A stretch of 64,000 nt of DNA from NCBI GenBank assembly GCA_022747635.1, contig JAKTNV010000009.1, positions 1,716,999 through 1,780,998 on the forward strand, read 5' to 3'. The stretch's first letter is position 1. Each line of letters starts with the position of its first letter. Source of the stretch: Hetaerina americana. Taxonomy: Eukaryota > Arthropoda > Insecta > Odonata > Calopterygidae. The notes beneath the pieces were generated by a model that saw only the letters and a list, made by a program, of their open reading frames with translations, searched no databases and was not told the origin of the DNA. This document shows, in pieces, positions 21,485-33,045 of the stretch. A program made the position numbers and the translations under genes.

Positions 21485-22668
21485 AAAATGATTCCTTAGG
21501 AGATGGTCAGTTTGGGCTAAGGGGAGAGGCACGCGTGATGTCTTTGCAGTACTAAGATCACTAATAGACAACAATACAGAATAAAATCAAGACGCATCAG
21601 CCTGTTTGGTGGACTTTGAATAGGCGTTTGATAGAGTAGATAGGGTAGTTATTAGGAATAGATTGGAGGGAAAGGAGGCTAATCCGCAACCTGTACATGT
21701 CTCAGACTTCACAGGTGCGAGTGGGGAACGGGGAGTCCGGATAGGCCGTTTTATGCCGAGGTGTAAGGCAGGGTTGCCCATTATCACCGTTGCTGTTAGA
21801 CATGTATGTAGAGGAAATGAATAAAGATGGGAAAAACTGGAGGTAGGAATGAAAGTGGGCGGGGAATTCGTTAAATCAGTTAGGTTTGCTGATGACCAAG
21901 CTTTAGTTTGTCAGTCAGCCAAGGGGTTTCAAGCATTGCTGAGTGAATTGGAAATTCAGTGCGACAGGTACGGGATGAGAATCAATATTAATAAAACAAA
22001 GGTTATGCGATTTTCCAGAAAGAGAAAGGATGAGCTAAGCATTAAAATAGGAGGGCAAAGCTAGACTAGGTGGAACAGTTTACGTACCTCGGAAGTGTTT
22101 AGTACCAACACGGTCAAAGTAGTAGGGACGTAAGGAGAAGAATTGCGCTAGACAAAGAGGCTTTTACAAGGAGGAGGGACATTGAGTGAGGATATTTAGA
22201 AAAGACTCGTAAAAACTTTGATATGGAGCGTAGCTATGTACGGCGCGGAAACGTGGTCATTGAAGCAGGATGATAGAAGTAGATTGGAGGCTTTTGAAAT
22301 GTGGGTTTGGAGAAGGTGAAGAAGCCGGAAAGGAAAACAAATGAGGAAGTACTTGGTCTGGTGGGCGAATAGAGGGGTTTGTTGGGAGAAATTGGAAGGA
22401 GATAGGAAAAATGGATGAAAGGGGTATTGACCGACAGTGGGATGTTGAAGACTGTAATTGAGGGGAGAATGTTTGGCAAACGAGGAAAGGGAAGGAACAG
22501 GATAGGGATGTTGAACGGGATGAAGGGAGGAAGAAAGTACTCAGAGATGAAGAGGGACCTGATGTAAAGTAGGATGCTGGAATTTGTGTTTTGTTAGGAG
22601 TCACAAAATATTAATTTGGCAGTTGTGTCCATCCGGAAACCTACCTTATCCGGTAGATTACCTTTTTA
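21485..22668 (+). mobile_element. RTE-type LINE, 5'-truncated copy 1
   Basis: The copy starts inside the reverse transcriptase (a decayed GDDQFGFRKGRGTRD block) and passes the FADDQALVCQSAKG motif at about 21883-21925. It retains RYGMRININKTKVMRFSRK (about 21967-22022) and runs to the family 3' end CCGGTAGATTACC at about 22653-22665, followed by TAATAATAAA. Several stops and frameshifts interrupt it, including loss of frame after 22064. The reverse transcriptase copies the element's RNA at the insertion site; this copy cannot do so. Confidence 0.85.
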
Positions 22669-24780
22669 ATAATAAACGCCCTCCCTTCTGGGCATTCGCC
22701 GTGTCGAGGGGCGTCCCGCGCCCTGGGCGGCGCCGGCGCCAGGACTAGTCACCCCTGAGTGCTACATTCACGCATGGTGGGGGGGGGGGCAATATCGCGG
22801 AATGGCCTTCCAAATTACAGAGTATACTTTCAAATAATATCCTGTTGAATGATGACGTTAAAGATTAATGACCGATATGAATTTTAACATTAAAAAAAAC
22901 AATTAGCTATTTAATCAATAAAAATGTACAAACAATACATTCCACGATACTTACTATTCAGGAAAAAGCTGCTCGGGAAATATTGCTTCAATGTGGGAAA
23001 TAGGAGACTGCGTAACATTTGGAAGCTAGTGACGGGAATCATCAAATGAGGTAAATTGAATGCTATTTTTTTAAATTTATAATTGAACTTCAACCGACTT
23101 TCCCACCGAGTCGCCTCCCGCTTCTCCTTTGTTCTCCCGTGCGCGCACCTTCTTCGGGCGACCGTAAAAGACAGCGCCTCCCCTGCAGCAGGAAATGTTA
23201 AAATTCACCAACTGCCTAAATTTGAATGAAATACGGTATAATTCGCGCTGTGAGTTTGGTTCCCATTTCGCCGCGCTCTCCCGTCTCAAAGGCAGCGGTC
23301 GTTCGCCTTGCAGAAAGCTACAGAGCGTAACGGAAACAGCAACGTTTTAATTGAATGCATGCCTGCGATGAGCCGGTTTCTCCCCGCTCCCTTCTGCTCC
23401 CGACTCGGGCAACCGCATGGGAGGCGCGCGTTATTTGCGTCTGTCGGATCCGCGTGGCGTTCGGCCTCAATCCGCATTTCAAAGATAATTCGGATTTGGT
23501 CGAATAAGGATGATTTCGAAAATTTTAGTGTGGAATCGCTCCACCGCTATGTGCGAATGACGTGGAGAATTTAAGGGTGTGCAAGCCATTAAATTAATGT
23601 ATTTGTTTGAATTTTCGTTCACGGTGTCGAGTCACCGAGAAAGGCATACTATTCATACCTAAATGTCCTGGCTCAATTTGTCCTGACTTCGCGATATTCC
23701 ATTTCAAGCTTCGGATATTTATTCTGCGCAATTTTAGGCTTTGAGAGCCCGATTAAGTGGTACCACATGAATTCCTTCGCTGCAGTGGATCACATGAATT
23801 CTTGAAGACTAAAGATATTCCGCTCATAAGGTTAGCGTTAGTCTCAGGATGGGAAAAATTCATCTTTCCTCGGGACATGTATTGAAATTGACATCCCTCG
23901 AGATATCATAGTCCTTTTTTTCTCCATAAACGCAAACATGTATGACCTACATTCATATTTTTTATCAATTTTACATGTGAATATTTTTAAATGCTGAATT
24001 TTGTGTCTTAACGTTATTACCTTAGCAAAATAGTGGTTTAAAAGCTTGTAGGTGTGCATAGCAAGTAGTTCGGGAGAACGGACACGAGATGGTGCATGGC
24101 ATAGAGGGGAAGCAAAAAAGAATTGAAGCAGGAAAGAGAAAGAGGGAGTGACATTTTTTCAAGTACGAGCCGTCCCGTCCTCTTTACAATGTTTATTTAG
24201 TGCTATGCTTCTCTTATTTTATTCTTGTGCTCCCAATAGCTGTCTAAATTAATGCACAATTGCCAGGATAGTGATACACGGTACATTTATATCAATCGAC
24301 ACTCAGCTATGTAGAGTTCGCAATAACCATTGTTCAAATGCTTCATAAATACAGAATGCAAAATAATTAAATGGAAAAGTTGCGCAGAAGTGCTATTCCG
24401 GCCAAGGGGGGAGGGAGGGGAGTGCTAATTCACCTTGAATACTCATCGGGCACTTGGGACGGATTGATGGCTGAATTAAATACAATTCGGAGGGAAAGCT
24501 GGGCATTTCACAGAAAACAGTTTTTAACGAACAGAGAGCACCATAAATTTATTGGAAATGCTGGATTTGAAGGCACTGGAAAATGAGGATTGCACGCAGG
24601 ACAATCCAGCAGATTAATGGAACGATAAAGAATATCCACGGGGTTATATTGTGGACACAAGAGGGTATAAGCACCAAATGAAAGGGGCAGGCGAGACTCA
24701 GATGAGTGCAGAATAAGCTCTCTGTCCGACAGGCCACTCGTACAACCCGTGAACACAACACGAACCTATCAAGACACACT
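22669..24780. other. No recognisable gene
   Basis: Mixed composition with a GC-rich part near 22680-22750 (a run of 12 G at about 22780) and another near 23090-23480. Short ORFs here are unassigned. Confidence 0.35.
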
Positions 24781-24785
24781 CAAAT

Positions 24786-24858
24786 TTAGAGCCCCGGGGG
24801 CAGCGGTGTGACATACCCCAACTGAAGGTAGCCGGTTCGATTCCCAACTAGGTGGTAT
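24786..24858 (+). mobile_element. tRNA-like SINE head
   Basis: GCCGGTTCGATTCCCAAC (about 24828-24845) matches a pol III B-box; the preceding GGCAGCGGTGTGACATA could be the A-box half. It abuts the 3' end of the mariner remnant that follows. Assignment is tentative because only one copy was noticed. Confidence 0.42.
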
Positions 24859-24914
24859 TTGTAATTGTCTTTCGTTTGAAGTAGGCGGGTAAAGTGAAAA
24901 GCTCTTGGCCTGGC

Positions 24915-25860
24915 AATGATACGGTTCGATTTTCAGTTAAAAAATGATTTCATTTTTCTCCATAATCTCCCTTGACTTGAACACACTTGGTCCAGCATTT
25001 CTCTACCATTTGCATTCCTTTCCAGAAGTGATAGTGTGGAAGGCTGTGAAAATGTCCATCTACAGCCCCCTCAACTTCTTCATTGGACACAAAGCGCTTT
25101 CCAGAAACAAATTTCATTATAGCTTGGGAGCAGATTGAAGTCTGAGGGTGTTAAATCAGGAGAATAGGGGGACGGCTGAGCAAATAGTACCCCAAATCCC
25201 GCAGTTTTGCCATCGCCAAAGCAACTTTGTGAGCAGGTGACAGCAGGGTGTCCTGGTACAAGATGATTTTCTTCTTCTATACTTCTTCTTGTGAATTTTG
25301 GCATCCAGCTGGTCAAGAAAGTTGAAGTACTATTGGCCTGTAATTTTTCTGCCTTTGTCAAGGTAATCAATTAACAGGATCCCTTTCGTATCCCAAAATA
25401 CCCTGGCCATGACCTTTCCGGCAGGTGCAATCGACTCTGCTTTCTTTGGCGCTTAACCACCGGCTTCCACCCACTGCTGTTCCGTTTCTGGCGTGTAGCG
25501 GTGGACCCATGCCTCATTCATACCGACAAATCGCCGCACAAAATCGGTCGGTTCCCTCTTGAATTGGTCCATATATTTCTGAGAAAATCGTTTTTGCATT
25601 CGCTTTGGATCGACATTCAGCAAATGCGGCACCCACCTTGCGCAGAGCCCTCGCATCCCTAATTCTTGGTGTAAGATGTTTTGCACCCTTTCCTCCGATA
25701 TCCCCACGACCTTAGCTATCTCGAACTCCTTCGCTCGTCTATTGTCCAGCATGACAATGTGCACCTTTCCGATGGCTCCTCGGATGGTCGCGATTTTTGG
25801 CCGTCCTTCACGTGAGTCATATTCTTAGGGATGTGCGACCAAGTTTAAATTCAGCCGCCC
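24915..25860 (-). pseudogene. Degraded mariner transposase, minus strand
   Basis: On the minus strand the N-terminal part reads SREGRPKIATIRGAIGKVHI (from about 25830) and EIAKVVGISEERVQNILHQE, a helix-turn-helix of mariner type, then FVGMNEAWVHRYTPE near 25510. The last block is the first catalytic region, where Asp is replaced by Asn (NEAW for DETW). The 25080-25370 part carries PYSPDLTPSDFNLLP, the third catalytic block with D-x34-D spacing lost by frameshift. The C-terminus CWTKCVQVKGDYGEKNE is seen near 24960. The lineage looks like the mellifera-type mariners. Dead copy. Confidence 0.82.
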
Positions 25861-26499
25861 ACTATCTCAGGGTCGATGTTGAAGGAGCTCAGTCCCCGCA
25901 GACCTTTTTCAACTTAGGATGAATTTATTTTGGGGTTAATCCATTCAAAACGAAGAATTTTATGACCACACGAAGTCAAGTTTTTCCATTTTAAAGAAAA
26001 CTACGAAATACGTCTGCTGCAACAATAAATGTAAAAAAACTACTCGAGAGAATAATTTGAAACTTGTCTTACGAACTACTAACCCGTGCATCCAGACAGG
26101 AATCATAAAATATCGCTGATTGGAAAGCCATATGTGTGTCAGGCCGAGAGACGCAGAGAGATGACGCCATCATTTGTCATCGAATAGCATTCTATCCAGA
26201 GCGCAAAGCAAAGAGGCTCGCGCACCTTGAGAGCCCAGGGACACACGAAGTGCTGCTGCTGGACGAAACTCCAGCGTCAGTCTGCACCAGGAACTAAGCA
26301 ACACATTGACGCCGGAGGACTGCAGATTCTACAACGCTTGTATCAAAAGTATCGGTAACAATTTTTGCCTGACGTGCATTGCGTGAAGTTCTGAATTCAG
26401 ACTGTCGTCGGTTGTCAAGTGTGCGCATGATCGCAGATATTGTATATTGGCATTGATAAGACAGTGCACACACACCATTATAATATCACTAACAATTAT

Positions 26500-26730
26500 G
26501 ACAGTGCGAAAGATCTGCGCTAAACTCGTCCTCCCCAAGGTCTTTGGGCGGACGACCAAAAGAGCATAGTCGAGAGTGTCTGCTTGCGAAGACTTCTATA
26601 ACGCCATTGCGACGATTCCCCAACCCCCTTACAGTCTCCCCGACTTGGCACAAGCAGACTACTATTCCTATTACCTATAAAAGTGAAATCCTCCTTCCCT
26701 CAAAGGACACCACCATGGCACCCTAAGTGC
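26500..26730 (+). pseudogene. Short mariner C-terminal fragment
   Basis: One frame reads a decayed DDSPTPLQSPRLGTSRLLF followed by KVKSSFPQRTPPWH, corresponding to the S-P-D-L-A-P-x-D-Y region of mariner transposases. Flanking sequence (GTCCTCCCCAAGGTCTTTGG, about 26529-26548) is also found inverted near 52640, so both loci derive from the same element family. Confidence 0.5.
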
Positions 26731-26734
26731 TGTC

Positions 26735-28780
26735 ATCAAATAAGCTTACACGCTTGTACCCTCGATGACCTTCCGCCTACCGGAAGGGAGCCTTCGAGTC
26801 GTTGAAAAGCCCCAAGGGCAAAAGCGTGTGTCGACGCTCAAGAAGGGATTTACCTTTTGAAGAATTATGAGAGGCATCGTAGAAATATCTGACATTAGTA
26901 AATTTTTCCGAAACTTTTCTCGTTGCCTGTTATATAAAACATGCAAGGGAGGTTAACGTGTCTGTCTTCCCTCGAAACCTTCCCAGCGACGCAAATGAAG
27001 AATAATGAGAGAGGCGCCGACATCTGGCACCCAAATCTAAGTGGTCCTGATGAGTGTCGTGCAGTTCTGAACTTCCAAGATGAATATTGGCGAGGCAGCA
27101 ACCACCTTAAACCGTGGCCGGGTCTGAAATCCGCCATAGCTGCTGAGAACATAACCAAGGAGAAAATAAACACTGGTGACGGGCATTCCATCCACGTATT
27201 CCGGGAACCAGTGCCCCACGCAATCAGGGAGGAATTCGGCCAGATTCTACGAAAAGCGAGGCCTCCGAAAGTCACTGTGGCGGCAGTGGGGGCGAGACAA
27301 GAAAGGAGAGGACTCGGGGGAAGCGAACCCTCGCGCATTAAGGGCCGGACCCCGCCGTATGCTCTCCTAAATAGGACTAGATGCGAGTTTTGATACGTTT
27401 CTATGCACTTCGTTTCGACACATTCTGCGCTCCCTGTAAAGGTTCACATCCCTCGACCGTGGCTCAGAGCTAGTGATTTCATCTTTGAGAAAATGGCAAA
27501 TATTTCTTCAGCGCAGAGCCCCACTTCGCTCTTCCGACGGGCGCCGGCCGTTCTGCTCGGCGACGCGTTTGAATGAGGGCGCGGTTCATTCCTCGCTTCA
27601 CTGGTCGCTTCGATGGCCTGCTCGCTGAGAGGAATTTACGCGGAACATTTGATGAATGACATGATTTACCTTCCATGGGATGGAGAAATTTAATTGCCAC
27701 ATGTACTACCGCAGGGCAGAGTATTCAGGAACGCCACAATACCTGAAAACCATCAAACCTAAGCCATCGTACTTCCAGCATTCTGCCACAGCGGAATAAT
27801 TCACAATATTTTAGTGAGACATGCTTTAAATGAATATCTATATCCTGCGTAACGCTAATGTTTCTAATTTTTCCATTTGGCACGATTCCATAATTTGTCT
27901 CGGCCTAAGACATCAAGTATGCCAGTGATATTTCTTTGTGCCATAAGAGCAACTTGGTACGATCTAGATATTATCTGACGCTGGACAAATCCCAAGTTTA
28001 GAGGACGTAGTTCGTTTAGTAACGCTTCCTTATATTTTCATGCTCGTAGTGTCTCGGCTTAATGTTCTTTGACATTTTCCAGGCGATAATGAAGATTTCT
28101 GTCGCTGAGCTCTGAAAGAAGGTGGGCGAATCCAGGATCGCCCAAAGGGAAGGAGGGCGAAAGAGGAGTTGGATATTGAGGCAAGGCATGACTGAGAAAA
28201 TTAGCCCTATTTGTGGTGGAAGGAAAAATACTTGAGTCAAAAATTAATTTTTCAAATTGCTATTAATTTCTTGATTCTTTCACTGAATTTAGGCGGTGTG
28301 CAAAGACACTACTTCGTTCTGCCTTTTGTGACTTGTCTTGTTCTATGTGCCGTTTCAATTATTGATGTGAACTTGAGTGGAGCGGAGGATGTCACCCGCG
28401 ATTTTGAAAATCAAGGAGGCAATCGGGTGCCCTCAGGTGGCCTTTCTGAGGTCACCCCCACGCCCCTCCCCCACTCACCCACGGCCTCATTTAGATTTGA
28501 TTGAGAGCTTTCCACGCGACGTTCATAACAGCGTATGAAATTTTCATTTTCTGCGCATTTTTCAGTTTCTCGAACTTTGCCACATAAATTTTCGCAGAAA
28601 GTAGTATATTCGAACAATAAAGGAGTTTAATCTCACGAATAAGATGTATTTTGTTTTGAACTTTCATCCCTGCGACCATCAACCGAACACTATTCGCGAC
28701 AAGCAAAGCGGAAACTAAGGCCACTGTTTACCTCGTGGAAAAATCTTACTAATTCAGCATCTCTCTCTACAGTTCACCTA
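26735..28780. other. No assignable gene; one long ORF pair
   Basis: ORFs of 150 codons (26941-27393 plus) and 147 codons (26895-27338 minus) overlap almost completely. The plus-strand peptide is rich in charged residues and contains KARPPKVTVAAVGARQERRG, the minus-strand one is hydrophobic. Neither resembles a family I know. A GC-rich block continues to about 27620. The rest is unremarkable. Confidence 0.35.
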
Positions 28781-28783
28781 AAC

Positions 28784-29252
28784 GATCAAATGGGAGGGCA
28801 AATACTAGAGCAGGTGGACAATTTCCGTACACGGCGCGGTAAAGTGGTCATTGAGTCAGGAGGATAGACGTAGATTGGAGGCACTTTTGAAATGTGGGTG
28901 TGGAGAAGAATGGAGAAGGTGAAATGGACAGAGAAGAAAACAAATGAGGAAGTACTTGGTATGGTGGGCGAAGAGAGGGGTTTGTTGGGAGAAATTGGAA
29001 GGAGATAGGAAAAATGGGTGAGGGGTGTATTGATCTGCAGTGGGATGTTGAAGACTGTAATAGAGGGGAGAATGTTAGGCAAAGGAGGAAAGGACAGGAA
29101 CAGGATAGGCATGTTGGACGGGATGAAGGGAGGAAGGAAGTACCCAGAGAGGACTTGCTGTGGAGTTGGTTGCTGGATTGTGTTTTGTTAGGAGATATTT
29201 ATTTGGTAGTTAAGCTGCCTTAACCGGTAGATTATCTAATGGCAATAATAAT
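28784..29252 (+). mobile_element. RTE-type LINE, short 3' copy 2
   Basis: This copy keeps only the end of the ORF and the 3' terminus. It begins at the GGQ-x-EQV block, has an internal deletion joining it to the GAETWSLK region (about 28830-28860), and continues through WVWRRMEKVKWTEKKTNEE (about 28900-28950). It ends at CCGGTAGATTATC (about 29225-29237). Two frame changes make it non-coding. Confidence 0.82.
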
Positions 29253-29254
29253 GA

Positions 29255-31230
29255 CGCCGGAAATTAACTTCATGATGACGGCACCGTTTCCATTGTGCTT
29301 TCGGACAGCCTTGTTGCCCGCCTTTTGGCCTTTTTACGCTGGATAATTTTTTATTTCATCTGAAAATTTTCCGTTTTCATTATTAGGTCTAGAAAAATTA
29401 AGAAGCATTCATGCTTTAATTTTCGCAATCAAATTTAGGAAGTATTTCGTTTTGAAGTCGTCCTTGGGTTCTTCTGCCGGTTGGTGCCACAATTTTTTCC
29501 CCTGCGTATTCTTTCGCCAGTTACGTGGCACAGATCAATAGCTCCAAATATATTGGCATTCGGTAGCTCTATAAAAGAGTCGGTCAAATATAATTCTTGG
29601 CTATCATCTCATTATTTATTCCCACCGTTGAAGTGCTCTTGCATTTTGAAATTGAGTTTAGACGGGGTTGAACTGAATTCGAAGCATGGGTTTTAAGGAA
29701 ATTCGTCGTTTGTATAAAATAAATGACTTACAGAATTTGTTTTGCTAAAAAAACCGATTTCTTTGAGAATTAGTCAATTTTAGACTGGAAAAACATTGTG
29801 TGAAAATGAAATCAGCCTAGATGAAGACATTTTTATGTGTGAATATAAGAACCACAGGAATTAATTCCAAAATGTTTTGGATTCTTTGAAACTTTATTTT
29901 TCTTTCGTGTCTAGTTTTTCACATTTTCCATCAACATTATGGCAAATGGGCAAATCATAGCCATTAATTAATGTATCAGAATTGAATCAGTTTTAGATTT
30001 TAATTATTGTAGCGTGGCATAGTTCAAAAACCAAAAATATTTCGCCCGCGGAGAGTAATTTTAGGGGATGAGCCGAATGAAATCATTTCCAGAGAATTTG
30101 AATAATTAAAATAGCACATTAATTCCGACATACTTTTATGAACATAAAATAAATCTCAAAACACCATTCAACGAGACAATTTGTCGGCAATATGTGGTCG
30201 ACGTGATAACACACATCCTGCTTGGTTGCGCGATTCATTGGCTCTTCATTTAAATATTTGCACCTGATTTAATCATTCGTATGCGTTACATGCCAATTAT
30301 TGTATTACTATATATCGATTAGTCTACGCATTAAATGCCGTAAGTGTTGCGTGATGACTCAAATAATCATTTTCACAATTATATTTTTAATCATTTATAG
30401 AATGTTATATATCACCACATAGTTATGGATAACTACACCAAGATGATAAATTACAGGAAGTCGGAGGACGCGACTGAATCAATGGAAACCGAACAAGATC
30501 TATGGTGTGGTAAGCAAAGACTGTGCAGCTGGACCAGAGAGAGTAAAATAAACAGGGTCATATGCTCGGCAGGCTATAAAATCATTTCTTGCATGATTAA
30601 CCATTTGTAAAACTCTACAACACATAATTGAAGACTACGCTATTTTAAATCCACTTTACCATGGGCAAATTTTTTAAACAAACACCGATGTCGAATAACA
30701 TATGTTGACAAAAGACACGACAGTAGAATAAGCATGAGAATATAAAAGTTATATCGAAAGTATTCTCTTACACTTCTACTTATTTGCTGTTAATTAGTCA
30801 GGATTTGACCCTTGAATTACGACACTAAATTAATATGCAAAAATATGCGCCGACTAGTCGACCCGTGCGATTTAAATCGAGACCAATTTGATGTAAATCG
30901 TCAATAGGTGTTCTTCCCTGAGTGTGTATTCGTGAAAGAATATCTCTCACAAATTTCTTTCAATACCAAAGAGATAAATAAACCATGCTATTTATATTAC
31001 CACAGTCTCCAAACATTCTCCAAAGTCCTAAAGATGTAGCCAGCTAGTTGTTTGATTACTCGGAAATAGACGAAGCTGAGCACTTCCCCCCGTCAAATTA
31101 ACAACACGTACATCATAACTTGCTTAATAAAGACAAACTAGATATTATTCTGCGTTTTCATCTAAATACATGAAGGATGTTTTTTTTAATATCACAATCT
31201 CAAAAGAAATCGGGCGCACTCCAGCGTAAT
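29255..31230. other. AT-rich DNA; one possible Harbinger relic
   Basis: On the minus strand near 29520-29580 a frame reads ELPNANIFGAIDLCHV, which recalls the GAIDG-x-H block of PIF/Harbinger transposases. No flanking motif supports it, so it is left as a note. The remainder is AT-rich without supported features. Confidence 0.3.
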
Positions 31231-31332
31231 AGAATCTAGGAGAAACGTTTAACTACGAAATAATATCAGGCCGTATGCGAAGGAGATCTTGCCCTGAAAG
31301 TCTCTGAATGGCATTTCCAGCGGATATCTTGG

Positions 31333-31860
31333 TTAACAAAGCAAAGGAGTTGCGTACGGTCGTCCTTTCATTGGCCTCTTCTGTTTCGGGAACAAGAAGA
31401 AGTCACCGAGGGGGAATGCGGTGGCTGCGGCCTTATTAGTGTGTATTTTTGGCCAAATATTCGCGCACAAGTAACGATGTGTGAGCAGGGGCGTTGTCAT
31501 GGTGCAAAAGCCATTTTTGTTCTGCCACAAATCTGGGCGTTTGTGGTGGATTACTTCACGCAAATTGCGCATACCTTGCAGGTCATATTCCTTATTTACC
31601 GTTTTACTCTGTGAACGGTAAAGAACGAGAACTCATGATGCGCCACGCCCCTGCATTCGAAGAAAACTCTAACCAAAACGTTCACATTCGACCAAACTTG
31701 GCGCACTTTTTTCGGTGTTGGCTCATGCTGCAGCTTCCATTGGGATGATTGAGCTTTAGTTTTGACGTCATAACCATAAACCCATTATTCTTTTGACCCT
31801 CTGGAGCAAATTTGGGTCATCGCGGACAGAGTCATTTATAATGTTAATGCGTCGGTGTTT
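31333..31860 (-). pseudogene. Degraded mariner transposase fragment, minus strand
   Basis: From about 31830 on the minus strand, frames give WVYGYDVKTKAQSSQWK, ECRGVAHHEF, TVNKEYDLQGMRNLREVIHH and then KRPDLWQNKNGF. The final part, GDFFLFPKQKRPMKGRPYAT, corresponds to the third catalytic region. The second catalytic block (HHDNAPAH in relatives) is frame-shifted here. The segment closely parallels the middle and C-terminal domains of the mariner at 55.3 kb, indicating the same broad lineage. Terminal inverted repeats were not found. Confidence 0.8.
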
Positions 31861-31910
31861 TTGGTTGGAATTGAGCAGTTAACGTTTAATTCCAGTAAAA
31901 AACATTTCCT

Positions 31911-32138
31911 CGGTAGCAAAAGTGGTTAAGAGCATCCGCCCGGCAAGTGGAAAGATCCAGTGTTCGAGTCCAGACCAAAGAAATATTTTTACTCTTGTGA
32001 TCCGTTCGATTCCGCCTTCCCCATCTCTATTGTGTTCGTCCTTTATGTGTGTTCCTATCCCTTTTCCTTATATCTGTTTCTATATAAATGAGTATTTATT
32101 CGCCGCTTGCCGGGATTTTGTGTTTGAATGTATGTATG
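31911..32138 (+). mobile_element. tRNA-derived SINE, family A (copy 1)
   Basis: The head has an A-box-like TAGCAAAAGTGGTTAAG and a B-box-like GTGTTCGAGTCC (about 31961-31972). The body passes through TTTTTACTCTTGTGATCCG and CTCTATTGTGTTCGTCC, and ends in TGTATGTATG running into (TA)n. The same body is present at 54.9-55.27 kb as two head-to-head copies, and a diverged copy lies at 37.25-37.41 kb. Confidence 0.82.
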
Positions 32139-32375
<237 letters not shown>

Positions 32376-32857
32376 CCCTCCCCGGACTACAACCTTGGCG
32401 TGGTGGAAGGGCTTGTGCGTTCCGATGACCCCTAGAGCTGTGCTTACGGGAGTAATAATTGCTCCTGGTAGGGTCAGCCATGCCAGATAGGTCGAAGGTT
32501 AGAAACCAGACGAAAGGCGTCTGTTCCTCAGTGAGGCGGCTGCAATGGCGTCTGACCCCAGTGGAGCGGCCAGTAAGTGATGGTGTCACGTTAAAAACAC
32601 TATTGAGGAAGGCAACGGGAAACCACCTCTATTATCATTCCCGAGATAAACATGATGGACGATTCAGAGATTTTGAGTCCTGGAAACTACGGGGCTCAGC
32701 TCAATCGGCCGTGTGTCGTGACCGGCAGCGGGGGAGGCAAGGCTTCCGCGGTCGTCATCCCACGAAACCCTTGCAAGGGAAAACCAGCAGCAGCAGGACA
32801 GAAGACGCAGTGGAAGAAGACCAAATTAGTTAGAATGGGAACGTGGAATCTTAGAAA

Positions 32858-33045
32858 TAAATGAAAAGACTAACTTTGTAATTCCACACGAAGGCAACGT
32901 AAACCCATCCTGACTTTACCCCTTCCAAGCCGTCCTGATTTTCTCCACCCCACCCCTGCCCGGGCTGTATATAAGAAAGGCTGCAAATGCAGAGAGCTCA
33001 CCTGATGATGAAGTTTTACTTCGAAACCCGTGTATTTTATATTAT
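32858..33045 (+). mobile_element. Ribozyme-bearing short insertion (retrozyme/PLE-like) in the RTE endonuclease
   Basis: Comparison with the uninterrupted RTE copy at 57.66 kb shows extra sequence between GTGGAAT at 32843 and a second GTGGAAT at 33046. The left end AAATGAAAAGAC...TTTGTAATTCCACAC matches the ends of the element at 48.3-48.8 kb. Near its right side lies a hammerhead-like core. GTGGAAT may be a degenerate target duplication or may belong to the element end; the sequence does not decide. No coding capacity. Confidence 0.7.
32995..33032 (+). ncRNA. Hammerhead ribozyme-like motif (copy 1)
   Basis: CTGATGA (33002-33008), one unpaired T, stem II GAAGT/ACTTC (33010-33014 with 33018-33022) around loop TTT, then GAAA (33023-33026). 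The flanking CAC (just before CTGATGA) and GTG (33030-33032) can pair as a short stem I. Stem III is minimal, and the base expected at the cleavage site is not optimal, so activity of a single unit is uncertain. This layout is that of type I hammerheads reported in Penelope-like elements and small retrozymes. Confidence 0.68.

Noticed and set aside
29500..29600. PIF/Harbinger transposase (GAIDLCHV on the minus strand)
   Set aside because: Single short motif without the other DDE blocks or terminal repeats.
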